Assembly (NCBI GenBank): GCA_037951165.1
Contig: JBBDHG010000028.1
Coordinates: forward strand, 4,532,501 to 4,596,500
Reading direction: 5' to 3'
Source of the DNA: Lophius americanus
Taxonomy: Eukaryota; Chordata; Actinopteri; Lophiiformes; Lophiidae
DNA length: 64,000 nucleotides
Shown: positions 46,670 through 58,239 of the stretch, piece by piece
How the letters are laid out: every line of letters begins with the position of its first letter
Position numbering within the stretch: the first letter of the stretch is position 1
The notes under the pieces: model-generated
What the model was told of the DNA's origin: nothing
Databases searched by the model: none
What the model saw: the letters and a program-made list of their open reading frames with translations, nothing else
Made by a program: the position numbers and the translations under genes

Positions 46670-47550
46670 TAATTGAATCACAAGATAAGCCATTTCTTGT
46701 GTCATAGAGAGGGGCGGGTTCACCTAAAAAAGATTACATTCATAAAATGTTGGCCAATGAATTAGTAGAAAACGGTTACATGGTTCGTAAACTGTACTGC
46801 ATATGTATGTATGTCATATTTGCTGTAGAACAGGGAGCCTGTAGAGTGGTTCTTCTTGATCCGTATACCTAGGCTATACACTGGTAAACATTCAATTAGG
46901 AAAAGAAGAAACGGGTTATAGAAAACAAACGCATACCTTTCTGAAACGATCTTAACAAATGTATTAATATTTAGACTGCATGCAAGACTTCTGTTAAAGA
47001 GTTGTTATCCACACATTATGCCGTTTTATTGGACCACTCCTTCATTTGGTCACGTTGACTCGTCATCAACGACGGTAAAATGTTTTCAGAATTACTTTCC
47101 ACTATTGTTAACAGTTAGTAATAATCTCAGAAGCATCACGTTCTGTTATTATACTTATCGTAGGTCGCTCGTACGTACTTGTCCCCTAATCTCGTCCGTT
47201 TTGTTTCTCCTTTTTTTAGCCAGCAAGTTGTCTACGGTCACATTAGCCTCGCTTTCGCCCCTTAAGTGACATCATTCGAATACTATCCAAATGAAGTGGT
47301 AATATTAATTATTTGTGACATGATGAGCTTCAAGCATAAATCTTTGCTTTTAAAGAAATTGGTTGACAATGGCCTTTTTCTAGTCGGTCAGGTGTTTTAT
47401 AAGGAGGGTCTCATGTTTACTAATCATGAATTTCTATGAGGATGTAACATCCCTGCCCTCCTTGGAGATTTCTTAGCTGATAAAAGTTATGGTCTTCCTC
47501 AAGTAAACCCACCATCCATCTATTTTGCCAAAATAATACTGTACGTAGGT
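46670..47550. other. Intergenic, nothing recognised
   Basis: AT-rich DNA between a LINE fragment and MITE copy B, with no coding or repeat signal I can name. Confidence 0.5.
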
Positions 47551-47887
47551 ATTGTGGCCAACAGAGGCAAATGCACTGCAATTTAAGAAAACACATACAA
47601 ATAGATAAAACATAAGCAAATAACGAAAACGTCTTCATCATGTTGATAACACAGGTACGCTGCAAAAGCTACAACAAACCACATTCAGAAAAACGTTCTA
47701 CAAAAGCCACAAAGCAACGGCAGTGTTTACGAAGGACACTTAAAAGTGATGCACCCCCGAACGCGCCTTTTTAATGCTTTAGTGAATAAAACAGATAAAA
47801 TACACAAACATTTCATGCGTAACAAAAGCTGCAGTAAACAAGGTGTATTATACTTGCGTAAGAAAATTCTTAACCGGCTATATTGTT

Positions 47888-47935
47888 TTTTGTGTCAGCT
47901 TTGGGTACTGTGCCGTACCCAAAGCTGACACAAAA
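47888..47935. repeat. Perfect 21-bp hairpin at the copy B inversion joint
   Basis: Arms 47888-47908 and 47915-47935 are exact reverse complements (core GTGTCAGCTTTGGGTAC / GTACCCAAAGCTGACAC) with a 6-nt loop. Confidence 0.9.
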
Positions 47936-47972
47936 TAGATTTTATGTCTGACATTCTGACCGTTGTGTACAC

Positions 47973-47986
47973 GTTGCCATGGTGAC
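47973..47986 (-). promoter_or_regulatory. X-box-like palindrome in MITE copy B
   Basis: Minus strand GTCACCATGGCAAC, a match to GTNRCC-NN-RGYAAC. Confidence 0.5.
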
Positions 47987-48189
47987 AACTGAAGTCAGTA
48001 TGCATGATGGTTGTTAATAGGAGAATAAACACAGTTAGGTAAAGAAAAAGAAATACCATTTTTTGAATCAATAGCTGTCAGTTATCTAGATTTTCATAAT
48101 CGTTATCTAACAGATAATGTTCAACACACTCATGCTGGTTTTGTTGAGGCAGATGTAGATGAGTAATTTAACGATTTATGAAAAAATCA

Positions 48190-48790
48190 TAGATTCAAAA
48201 AGCAAAGTCCAGAGAAGAGACACAGTTCAAAAGCAAGAAGAGCAGTAAGATGTTCAGATATCCGAATAGTTCATGAGGAGAAAAAACAGGTGCGGGGAAA
48301 ACAAAAAGGAAACAACTAAAAACACTAGGAGACAAGAATACACTGAGAAAACTTGGGAAGCAAGAGAACCACTGAGCACAAGATAACATCAACAACAAAC
48401 TGGCACAGAAGGAAAGGTGGGCACAGAGTATACACTGGGGTAGAGAGACAATGAGACGGAGACCGAAAAAGGACAGACACAGAGAGGGAGAAGGAGCACA
48501 AGTGAAAACACACAAAGACTACACAAGGACAAGAGAGAGAAGAAAGAAAACACAAAAGCAAAAGAGACAATAAGGGTAAAACTGAATGCAGAGAAACATC
48601 ACAGGAGTGCGAAGCTTACAGAAAAAAAAAAAAAAAATGATAGACCAGGACACAAATTCAGACAAACCAATACAAAATAAACCAAGAAATAACTAAGAAT
48701 TAAAATAACCGAACACAAATTCATAATAAAAAGAGGGAATCGATATAACATAAACCAAGAAATGACTAAATAGAAACAGAGGCACGACAG
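48190..48790 (+). repeat. Purine/A-rich low-complexity tract
   Basis: About 600 bp in which the plus strand is dominated by A and G with few T (for example AGAGACACAGAGAGGGAGAA), including a 15-nt A run near 48622. The long minus-strand frames rich in Ser, Leu, Cys and Phe are a by-product. Confidence 0.7.
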
Positions 48791-49130
48791 ATCGCAACTT
48801 AGGTTTGTTATTCCCATTTTAATTATGTTATTAAATGATATCAAAAACAAATCAGTTTGGAGGAAACCGTTGGCATATCTGGATTTAATACATTAAATTG
48901 AACTGATTTTTTTGTTATTGACCGTGTAATTATAACATTAATAGTAATGATAATAAAATAGGAAATTATTACCTAACCAATAACCTTCGGAAAAAAAATC
49001 TTAGTTTATGGTCAGACTATCGCAAATTTCCTCAAAACAGTGTTTGTCAGGAGGAACACAACAACCCATAATCTTACTTGTCAATCAGCATGACGCTTTT
49101 CAACATTGAGTTTGGCCTCTGCTCCGCCTT

Positions 49131-49136
49131 TATAAA
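49131..49136 (+). promoter_or_regulatory. TATA box of the RASD-like gene
   Basis: TATAAA in the context CCTTTATAAAGACA, 106 bp before the chosen ATG. It predicts transcription start near 49160 and so argues against ATG 49090 as the start codon. Confidence 0.55.
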
Positions 49137-49236
49137 GACATCTGGCCGACATCATGTGAAGATTCAGAGGGTTCCTTATAACATCACATCACTGAGCCCC
49201 GCTGAGCAGAACCACGGGACAAACCGCCCAATTATA

Positions 49237-49855
49237 ATGGAAATGGGCAGCATCTCCAAAGGCGCACAGTTCACCTCCATCTCCGTTGCGCACCAGCGCA
49301 CATTCTTCTCCATAAATGGTCCCCAGTTTAACGGTAAAATGGACGAACATTGCGCGGGTTCCTCAAAAGTCTTGCTGGCTTACAAAAACACGCCGCAGAA
49401 CCTGAGTTCGTCGGCACTCAAAGCGGGCTTGGAGTTACTTAAAGTGGCAACGTCTCCGTGGAAACAAGAAAAGAAGACGCGCGCAGGGACCGCCGTGTGG
49501 TCTGTCAGAAACAACCATCCCTGCAAGAGGTACCCACTGGATCAGCTTGCAGCTCTAGTTCTCTGCGGTCATACCCGTCAGCGACACATTGACCAAGAAT
49601 ACCAACATGCCCCCCTTTCCTCCGCAAAGCCGCAGAACTGTAAACGCATCGTGGTTCTTGGTGCGCCGAGGGTCGGCAAGACGTCCATCCTAAGAAGATA
49701 TCTTTTGGACGGGTTTGTGGAAGAGTACAACCCCACCTCAGAGGATTTCCTCAGGAAACTGTTCCGTATCCGCGGGCAGACCTACCAAATTGACATCCTA
49801 GATGCGTCCAAGGAGAGGGATTTCCCAGCCAGGAGGCGGCTCTCCATCCTCACAG
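49237..49855 (+). CDS. RASD-like exon 1
   Basis: The frame is open from 49078 (first ATG at 49090). Residues 1-130 have no recognised domain and are Ser/Lys-rich. GTPase coding starts near AKPQNCKRIVVLG, which parallels AKNCYRMVILG of RASD1. Donor ACAG|GTGCGT. Confidence 0.78.
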
Positions 49856-50580
49856 GTGCGTAAAGGCTCATTCATCATTTCCATCCAGCACAGACGTGAA
49901 TGAATTTTTTTTTAAAATAAGAACAAGTGGCAGGTGCTTATGCATCTATGCTAAAGAGTGCACAATGCTTTACAAAAGACTTATGGATTAAACCAAGTGT
50001 TTTATACTCATTTTGAATTTTAATATTTTTCCCAGGAGACATTTTCCTGCTAGTGTTCAGCCTTGATGACCGCAGCTCTTTCGAAGAGGTCTGTGCTTTG
50101 AAAACAGAGATTCTGGCTGCTAAATCCAAGCTCTCCAAATCCTCTACTTCGGGAGAGAGCGCACCGCCGCAGGTTCCTCTGGTGGTCTGCGCCAACAAGG
50201 TGGATCTCCTGACGGCTGAGGAAGGACTATTGAAGACAGAGGTGCTCCGAACCCTCGGCCAGGACTGCGCCTACTTCGAAACGTCTGCAAAGGACAGTAC
50301 AAACCTAGAGATGGTTTTCGAGGCTTTGGCGAAGCGAGGTGGGCTTCCTTCTGAGACTGGTCCGTCTCAGCATCGCAAAGTTTCAATCAGTTCCTATCAG
50401 TCAATGCGAAGGTGTCGCGTCACCCTGAGCGGGAGCCCGACCCCGGGGCGGGACGATCCGTGCGGCGCGGTGTATCCACTGATCCGCAGACCGAGTTTTA
50501 GCGCGGATCTCCGACAGGTCATTGGGCCTCAACCTGAAGGAAAGTCCGGGAAACTAGGGGGGAAATGTCAGATTCAGTGA
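49237..50580 (+). CDS. RASD-family Ras-like GTPase (two exons)
   Basis: Exons 49237-49855 and 50036-50580 give 387 residues. G boxes: G1 GAPRVGKT at residues 142-149, effector region EYNPTSEDF, G3 position DASKE at 189-193, G4 NKVD at 260-263, G5 ETSAK at 288-292. RRLSILTGDIFLLVFSLDDR.SFEEV and the basic tail with LIRRPSFSADLRQVI match RASD1/RASD2 (Dexras1/Rhes). It ends CQIQ, a CAAX-type prenylation box. The intron splits a Gly codon exactly in ILTG|D. Compared with RASD1 (about 280 residues) the N-terminus is roughly 115 residues longer. ATG 49237 was chosen because a TATA box at 49131 lies inside the upstream open frame and this ATG has A at -3 and G at +4. Fish rasd3 or rasd4 are possible names; I cannot decide. 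Confidence 0.85.
50036..50580 (+). CDS. RASD-like exon 2
   Basis: Acceptor ATTTTTCCCAG after a 180-bp intron. Encodes the second half of the G domain (NKVD, ETSAK), the RASD-specific basic extension and the CQIQ terminus, then TGA. Confidence 0.9.
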
Positions 50581-53500
50581 GTGTCCAGCATTAGGGTCCA
50601 AACATTACAGAGGGGAAAACAATAACTATTCAGTGTGTTACAGATGATGTGTGAGACAAAGTTAAACAGATTTGTATTCAGATTGAGATGCTGTATTCAA
50701 AAATAACATATTTAAAATAACTGTAATAACACTGTACTATAACAAACACACTCCCATTCCCAAATACAAAACAATCCTTAGCCTATTCAATTGTATTTTG
50801 CGTCACAAATACACAGATTTGCTTTTTAAAACAAATAAGAGATAAGATAGGATATTATTCGTCCCCAGTTTGAAAAGTCTCAAGTCACTCAAACTGGCAT
50901 GGTGAACTCGAAGAAGTCTTTTCTTTGATATACACATGAGATTTGCTTCGGAAGTTGATGAGGTGTGAAGCGAGTTAACGGAACATGCTAACAGCATTAG
51001 CTCAAACCTGTCGTGAGGAACTTTGTCTCTGTATTCTGGAAATTAGTGTTTACACAATTATTTCAATATTCTTATGTTGCCAGGTTTCAGTTTAGGCCTA
51101 CTTCTAAATGTGGTTTTCTATACTCTGTGACCATTGTTCAGCTGTACTATCTGTTAAAGTTGTCGTAATGCATCACTACCGGTGAGCGGATGCAAGTTGC
51201 ATCTGGTTTATTAGCATGTGTGAATTTATTTGGCAGGGGAATGAATGTGATAAACGTTCATTTGAGAGGTGCTGCAATCGATTGGAGGCCTAGATTGATG
51301 AAATCACCATGTGGAACATAGTAATTTTAAATAAGCTAACGTTAGCAGAGCGGCTAAAGCTGGTGGGAGCTCAGGGCCAGCCACGAGTGAAGTCCCTGAA
51401 CAAAGCCAACATATAATAATAATAATAATAACAATACATTTCATTTATAATGCACTTTACATTTGGATCAAAGGCTTACAAAGTTTTATTTTCACTTTGA
51501 AAAACTATTTTGAAGTAATCCTTCAAAATAAGAGAACATAGAATACAGTACTCGTTAAGATTCTAAAACTTTAAAGAGAGAAATCGGAATTTGCCGAAAT
51601 CGGTTTCGGCTGGTCAGACATAATAAAAATTGGTGATCTGTGTGCGACCAAGAAAATTGCAATCTGTGCCCCTCCAGTTCATTTATATGTAAAGTGCTAC
51701 CCTTATTTTTAGGAAAATGGTATAGAAACACCAACCTCCAAAAAGTACATACAGAGTTCTGCCAAATGACCATCACTACAACATTTGGAGATATTCACAG
51801 TTTCATAGACCTCTCTCTTAGCTTCAGTTACTAAGTAATGATTGTGCAGTCATTAACTGTTTGTGTCTCATACCGTCGTTGATTTCGGCTATCCTTCATC
51901 GTGAGCTCAAATTACCACAACTTACTCATATTATTCTCAAATCATCACTGAAAAGGTGATACTGTAAAAAATACGTTTCATGGACATGTTTTGGTGAATT
52001 AAATCCTTTAATTGACCCTGTTTGTGTGATCATTGTTCTTAATGTTTGTTTACCATGTTTTCAGTTATATAGTGCGCACAAGCAGTTATGAAGAAAGGCT
52101 GCTCCGTCAGTTTCTACGTTGGGAGGATTCAAATTTGTTCATTTTATTCTATCTCTTTCTCTTAACCACACACACACACACACATAAAACAAGATGGTGT
52201 TTTTATACTCATCTTTTCATCTCTGAGATGGTTGTACTGCTGAGGATGCTCACAGCTGAAATCCAACTGTTCTGAACCCAGTACATCGTTTATATATATT
52301 TTTTATTCAGAGTAGATAAGATAAAGCCTTATTTGTCCCACAAATGCAAAATTTACAGTGTTCAGTCAGAAAAGAGCTAGATGTGATAAAGAAAAAAAAA
52401 AGAGCAGTGTATAAACAGTACATGTATTGTACAATATTTACTCTTAGTAAAAACAGATATTTTCACAGTATTCTAGCACAGCTAGTAAATATTACACACT
52501 TCAATGAATATTTTGCACACATTACACACATGGTGTGTGTTGTAAAAAATGTTTTGGCAGTGCTATGTTGTTCTGTATGGTGGAATTTGATGGGGACGGT
52601 TAACTGAGAGCAGAGGCGTATTTAAGGAAACGGGATCAGTGGAAACTCCAAATTTGTCAACTCTGAGATGAGGGAAACTCTTGTGATTACTCACACCTCT
52701 TGTTTCAAATAATGAGCAAGAGGTGTCACTGAAAATACTACTGTGTTTTTCAGATAATTCAATTATTGCAAAGTATAGGATGAATGTTAACCTTCTTTGT
52801 TCTTCTAGTCACCAAGCTGAAGAAACAAATGTACCTCAACTCATTTGGGAATGTCCTTCCAGTCAGACATTTTGGAGTGGCCCTAAATCATAAAAAAATC
52901 AAATACCCAATTCAATTGAAGAATGAATGAATATCTTATTTGGTCAATTGTCTCTTTATAAGTAAAACCATGATAAGTCAAAGTCTTTCTGTCATTGTCT
53001 GTGTGCTCGAGTGTGCTGCACTCAAACTGACTGCTATTAAGTAAACATTTTTTAACTGTAACTAGTCTCACAATATTGATTGCACAAACACACATTATAC
53101 ATGAAAATGTGCTGCTTGGGAATGGTGGGAAATGACTGAGTAACAATTCGCCCAGCACTTTTCGCAGAAATCGCTAAAACCTGTGAAAAAGAATGTCATA
53201 AGAAACCGTGGCCATTCGCTCAGTGAGCTTAATTTTTTACCGGAGCAGTGTGATAATTCTAAGTTATAAAATGCAATACTTATGTATCACACAGACATCA
53301 AAGACATGAAAGCTATGAAGTTGCATGGCAAACAAATACTTGCTTATTATTAGACAGGAAGTCTGCTATATGCTTCATTGTGCAGTATGTGGTCCAACCT
53401 GCCCCAAACTTCTATTATAGTAGCTTCACGAGTATTTTTGCTGCAATTTCTCCAGTGAAAAAGTACAGGTTAGTAGGGAGGATTCAATATCACCATCAAG

Positions 53501-54318
53501 CACACGTTAAAATGAGAAATTTCTAATTTTAAATTGAATGGGCGCTCTAAATTTTTGCACAAATTTAAAATTTGCTAGTAGTACTACTAATATCTTGGGA
53601 TGTAATGGGATGTCTGAGCTTGATGCTCGGGAATAAGGTAGTAGATATTTTCTTCATGCCACCTTACTACTTTATGATCAGTATTTGTAATTGTAGAATA
53701 ATCTAATGGTAATTTTCATGATTCCTCCCCTCCCCCGATATTCCAAATTTCTTTTGTACTGGAAACTTAACATTCAAATCTAACCAAGATACAAAAGGGT
53801 ATTCAAATAAAAAAAATTTCTTGCCAGTTTGCAAAAGCCTCACATAGGCTTGTCTAAAAACATTGATAAACCTCTTATCACCTGTTCTTCTGCTCAGAGT
53901 TCAGACCTTGTGATGCGAACAGTAGATACTGAGGATACACACCAGCTGTAATCACAGCATGTCCTGACCTTTTATGACTTCAAACATGAAGAAGGACTGT
54001 GAGCGTGTCTGCACCTGATGTATAGAGAGATGTTTGTCAACAGTCAAATCAGGCACTAATTCACAGGAACATGGGGAAGATCATGCTACGCTGATAAAAA
54101 GGCAGGGAGGCAGGTGGATTATCACGCAGTCAGATGGCAGAGAAATAAAATGATAAGGGAGGGAAGCACTCACATACACACACATAATTGTGAAAAAGTG
54201 TATTATAACACACACATGGGCAGTAGCACGTTATGAAATCAAACACGATAGTGTGCCATGGCACTAAAATCTGGGGGTGTGAGGTTCCGCATTCAGAAAT
54301 AACACTCGTGAAGATTAG
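50581..54318. other. Intergenic after the RASD-like gene
   Basis: Contains short interspersed pieces with the teleost text GATAAG.TAAAGCCTTATTTGTCCCA (52316-52345; related pieces at 1-40 and 50843-50870), an (AAT)n run at 51414-51431 and a short CA run at 52168-52184. No gene seen and no AATAAA close to the RASD-like stop. Confidence 0.5.
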
Positions 54319-54319
54319 T

Positions 54320-55620
54320 ACAGCGGCCGACAGGAGCAAATAAACTGCAACGTAAGAACACAAATGCAAATAGACAAAAGTCAAGAAAATAAAGGAAACA
54401 TCTTCATCAATTGGACACCACATTTGCAGAGCAGAGAACACAACACATCTGTTATGTCCCCTGGGTTCCTCTTGTTGGGGACATACTAGAAACTTCCTAG
54501 TCCACCTGTAGGTGGCTGATTGGGTAACCTGGAACACTTGTGGCGTCAAGGAGTTCCTGTTGGATTTACGGCCGTGCTTCAGATTAATCACTCGCTCTCT
54601 GCTGTTCCAACAGGCATTATCATCATCATGGTTTGGTTCGACTGTTTTGCACCTTCCGACATCCTCTCGAACCTTCTCCACTCATGCACAATTTACACCA
54701 CTGACTCTACTGAATGCTCACATCCATATTGTGAATAGTTAGTGCAAAACAAATAATCTAACCTAACTTGGCTTAATTTGATTTGATTGATTAATAAAAA
54801 CTCTTGGTGTGTCTCCCACTTTTTTGGGGGTCATCTGAGACAGGTCATAAAACCGTCAAATTAAGAAAAACAATCTGCAAAAGCCACAAGACAATGGAAG
54901 CGTTTACAAAGGACACTTTAAGGGGATGCACCCCCGGACGCGTATTTTTAATGGTTCAATTTGTGAATAAAACAGATGTCATACACAAACATTTCTGCCG
55001 TGTTAGATTTGTTTAACTTCAGGGCCATGTGATGATTTTACTCAGAATAAACGTTAATCATCATGGTGAAAACAACAAATAAACTTAATGATGACCCTAA
55101 CATCCACAGTTCCAAAAGTTACAGTAAACAAGATGTATTATACCTGTTTAAGAAAACAGAACACATACTGACTTCAGGTGTCGCCATGGTAACGTGTACA
55201 CACTAATCTAGGAACCGTCAACTACAAAGCTATTTTGTTGTAATTTCGGGTACTGTTTGTGTGTTAGCGATATTCATTTTATTTGTTGTTCACACAATGT
55301 TGATAAAAAAAAAAAAATTTAAATCCCATGACCGCACAACCTAAAAGCGAAGTGAAGTTAAGAAAACTGATAAAAAAATATCATGTAAGGTGAGTGATTT
55401 ACATCCATTTTACTCACTAAATGAAACATTAGAAAAGTGCTTCCACTTTTAAGCATCCGTTGTAAATGTTTCTATCGTGTTGTGGCTTTTGCAGATTGTT
55501 TTCCCCTTGCACACATCTGTTGTCAAATTGACGATGTTTTCTTTACTTGTTTGTTTTTTTGTCTATTTGCTTGTGTTTTCTTGAGATACAGTGCATTGGT
55601 TTGCCCGTGTTGGACTATGT
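54320..55620. mobile_element. hAT-like MITE with long TIRs, copy C
   Basis: The left end begins CAGCGGCCGACAGGAGCAAA; the right end, reversed, reads ..GTCCAACACGGGCAAACC and AAGAAAACACAAGCAAATAG. The arms stay alike for some 200 bp (CAATCTGCAAAAGCCACAA and TTTACAA.GGA appear in both). A CAGNGGC start suggests hAT. No transposase text. The left arm is split by other DNA at about 54440-54865. Target duplications could not be defined. Confidence 0.65.
55180..55193 (+). promoter_or_regulatory. X-box-like palindrome in MITE copy C
   Basis: GTCGCCATGGTAAC, a match to the RFX consensus. Confidence 0.5.
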
Positions 55621-56079
55621 TGATTGACAATTATTCAGTTAAAATTGAATAGGCGGTCAGGGTCAACACGCAACACGACTCCAAACCTGGAATTCAAAAA
55701 GCCACAACATAATGGAAGTAAGCCACATTAATAGAAGTGACAACATGTACCAGAGGGAGTATATGGTCTTGTTCTCTGACTGTTTGAGAAGTAAGAGAAA
55801 CTTTGTTTAACAGATAACCGTAGCTATGACTACTACTAGGAGCTGGCCGCTGTTTTTAGCCTGATATAACATTTTTGTTTACTTTCTGGGCACTAGCCTA
55901 ATAGTACATCTTTTTTAATTCACAGATTACAATGTATTATCTGTTTTGTGGTATCAAAAGGGTTAGGGTTATTCTTTCTTCCACGAGGCCTTCACAAGGC
56001 CGTGAAGGCTGTTAAAGTGGGGGGACACCCCTAGAGTGTGTCTCAGTTGATTTAAGGAGCGTACCACCTGCGACCAGGC

Positions 56080-56515
56080 AGTGCTCCCAGGGTTCCATTG
56101 TGGGATGTCCCTTTTGTGCCAAGGTCCCCGATGCGTGCTCCTTATGAACCTATGGAACAGTCCAACCTTAAATTTCTGTCTCTCAAAACAGCTTTCCCTT
56201 TGGCTGTATATTCTGCTGAGAGAGTGAGTGCGTTACATGCTTTGTCTGTAAGCCGGGATTACTTGAGGTGGAAGGCCGATAACTCAGGTGTTTGTCTTTG
56301 TCCAAGCCCCTCATTATTGCCCAAGAAAGTAAACTGTCAAACAACAAATTAAGTTGTTGAGATCAGTGCATTTTAACCGGATCAGGCATTGAGGGCTTAT
56401 GTTTATTTTGGTGTTAAAAAAGTTGGCCTCCGTGTGACTTAACGATGTTAGTCCCACTGGATTGTCAACACTATTACCGAGGCATATTCTAGGCATAAAT
56501 CTTTTTCTTTGGCAG
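56080..56515 (+). mobile_element. DIRS-type tyrosine recombinase fragment
   Basis: Reads WDVPFVPRSPMRAPYEPMEQ, NLKFLSLKTAFPLAVYSAER and ALHALSVS, then after a break QALRAYV and HWIVNTITEAYSRHKS. These match the C-terminal recombinase of DIRS-like retrotransposons. Several catalytic parts are lost, so it is a relic. Confidence 0.75.
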
Positions 56516-56539
56516 AAAGAGATGATGACATTAAATGTT

Positions 56540-57240
56540 TATACTCCAGGCTGCATGCTGCTTGTGTTGTTCTTAACATGTTCAACATAAAGATTCAGTA
56601 AATTATACACACATGCATTGTTGTAAAACACTCTTTCATAATATTGAACTATTTTGATCACGATTAAAGTGACTCTGTGATAAAAACATGGACGGATAGG
56701 TTTGCGTGTGGAGGGCAGTGAAGTAGCGACTGGTTCAGTGCTCAGTGCATGTTGTGATTCTTGCTGGTGTCGACTAGAGGAAAGATAAGACACACTGATT
56801 ACAGTTCAGTCAATGAAAGAACACAAAGACAAATTATTACGAAAGTTGTCACTGGCATGAAGGCGTGTGAGATGAGAGTAAATGATATGGAGCCATAAAC
56901 TGATCAAATATTGTGAAAGGTGCTGAGATGAAGACAGTGCTACAGTAATACAGTCTTGATCCAGCATTTTCATAGCAGCCAATGCAGATTTATTCAGCAT
57001 GTTAAAAACAATTGTTTTTAAGCATGTTAAAAACAATTGATAATGACTTTTTTACATCTAAACTCATAAAACATAGAAATTTACTGATGTACTATTCATA
57101 TCAATGTTTCCTTCAATGTTAACAGGTTCTACTGCTCTGAAAGATCTGATTCTCATCCTGAGTGGAAGAACTGGGTCAGGAAAGAGCACTTCTGGAAACA
57201 CCATTCTGAGAGGATGAGAGAAAATGTCACATGACTTTGA
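56540..57240 (+). repeat. Duplicated GIMAP block, unit A
   Basis: The DNA before GIMAP fragment 1 matches that before fragment 2 in the same order: ACTCCAGGCTG, TATTTTGATCA, AGT..CTCTGTGATAAAA, GTGTGGAG, TGCGATTC or TGTGATTC then TTGCTGGTGTC.ACTAGAG, ACACACTGAT. Confidence 0.7.
57122..57220 (+). pseudogene. Decayed GIMAP fragment 1 (P-loop only)
   Basis: After an intact-looking acceptor (TGTTAACAG) the text reads ALKDLILILSGRTGSGKSTS then GNTILRG and a stop. It keeps GRTGSGKST, the G1 loop, but no further G-domain text follows; L2-like and RTE fragments occupy the DNA downstream. One of two GIMAP relics in a duplicated block. Confidence 0.75.
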
Positions 57241-57364
57241 GGTGAGGGTGGTGAGTCGGTGTAAGTATTTGGGTGCATAAAAACGGAACGCTGTTTCTCC
57301 ATGTCATTCTGGGGACACTTAGCAGACGTGATCCAGATGACCTGAGAGGTCTGGATGGTTCATA

Positions 57365-57885
57365 ACACAGCAGAAAATCAGATATTTATTTTTGGTCCTA
57401 AACTGTTTAGTGCTTTGTAAACCAGAAGCAGGATTTTGAAGTCAGTTCTCTGAGAGACAGGAAGCCAGTGTAGAGACCTCATAGCTGGACTTATATCATC
57501 CACTTTCTTGGTCTTAGAGAGAACTCTAGCAGCAGCATTCTAAACCAGCTGTAGATGTCTGATCCATTTCTTAGGTGGAACAGTACAGAAGCAGTTACAA
57601 GTCGGTTGATGATAAATGCATGGACTAGTTTTTCCAAATCCTGCTGAGTCATCAGTCCTCTAATTCTTGCTATATTCTTCAGGTCTTCTGGAAAATATGG
57701 ATGTTAAAACTCAAGATTTTTGCCTTGGTCTGTCCCCTTTAACTTTACAGTTGGAAGGGGAGCGCTGACCTTTAACCTTTTCTTTAGCTCCAAAATCTTT
57801 GACCCCTAGTTTTGTCTTTGTTCATCTGAAATAACACACATCCAATGATTGACTAGTTCAATTGCACTCACTCATTGCTTGTACT
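57365..57885 (-). mobile_element. L2/CR1-like LINE ORF2 C-terminal fragment
   Basis: On the minus strand, broken frames read DKTKLGVK-like, AQQDLEKLVHAFIIN, IRHLQLV.NAAARVLS.TKK, SLHWLPVSQRTDFKILLLVY and KALNSLGPK. This is the RT C-terminus of an abundant teleost LINE. It truncates GIMAP fragment 1. Confidence 0.75.
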
Positions 57886-57961
57886 GGAATATAGTCCCTT
57901 GGTGATAGAGTTATGTAAATATAAGTATAATATAAGTTTATAAGTATATATATATATATAT

Positions 57962-58190
57962 AAGCTCAAAAGGAGTTGTATTGTGTCTTTGTGGCTCGAG
58001 AGAAAGCATATGACAGAGTGCCGAAAGAGGAATTGTATTGCATGAGGAAGTCTGGAGTGACAGAGAAGTATGTTAAAGTTGTACAGGATATTGATGAAAA
58101 AAGCATTAGGGCGATGGGGTGTGCAGTAGAAGTGACAGATGGATTCAAGGTGGAGGTGGGACTGCATCAAGGGTTGGCTCTGATCTAATA
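57962..58190 (+). mobile_element. RTE-type LINE fragment (early RT motifs)
   Basis: Open frame: REKAYDRVPKEELYCMRKSG, VTEKYVKVVQDI and VEVGLHQGLAL, which are the RT sections just before the part kept at 46080. It separates the two GIMAP blocks. Confidence 0.82.
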
Positions 58191-58239
58191 CAATCTTTGA
58201 ATTTACTAGGTTTTTGCAGACGGGGATGATGAGAATATA

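Larger units (their letters stand above)
47553..48020 (+). mobile_element. hAT-like MITE, copy B (rearranged)
   Basis: Starts TGTGGCCAACAGAGGCAAAT and follows copies A and C up to AGAAAATTCTTAACC. After that the X-box segment is in inverted orientation relative to A and C (GTGTACACGTTGCCATGG then ACAACTGAAGTCAG). A perfect hairpin marks the joint. Confidence 0.6.

Noticed and set aside
48195..48850. Cys/Leu/Ser-rich minus-strand frames
   Set aside because: By-product of a purine-rich tract on the plus strand.
49078..49236. Open frame extending the RASD-like protein upstream to about 436 residues
   Set aside because: It begins at TTG (first ATG 49090) and contains a good TATA box at 49131; ATG 49237 has a better start context and lies after it.
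54130..54742. Long minus-strand frame and matching plus-strand frames
   Set aside because: They cross the left arm of a MITE and the DNA inserted in it; no protein family match.
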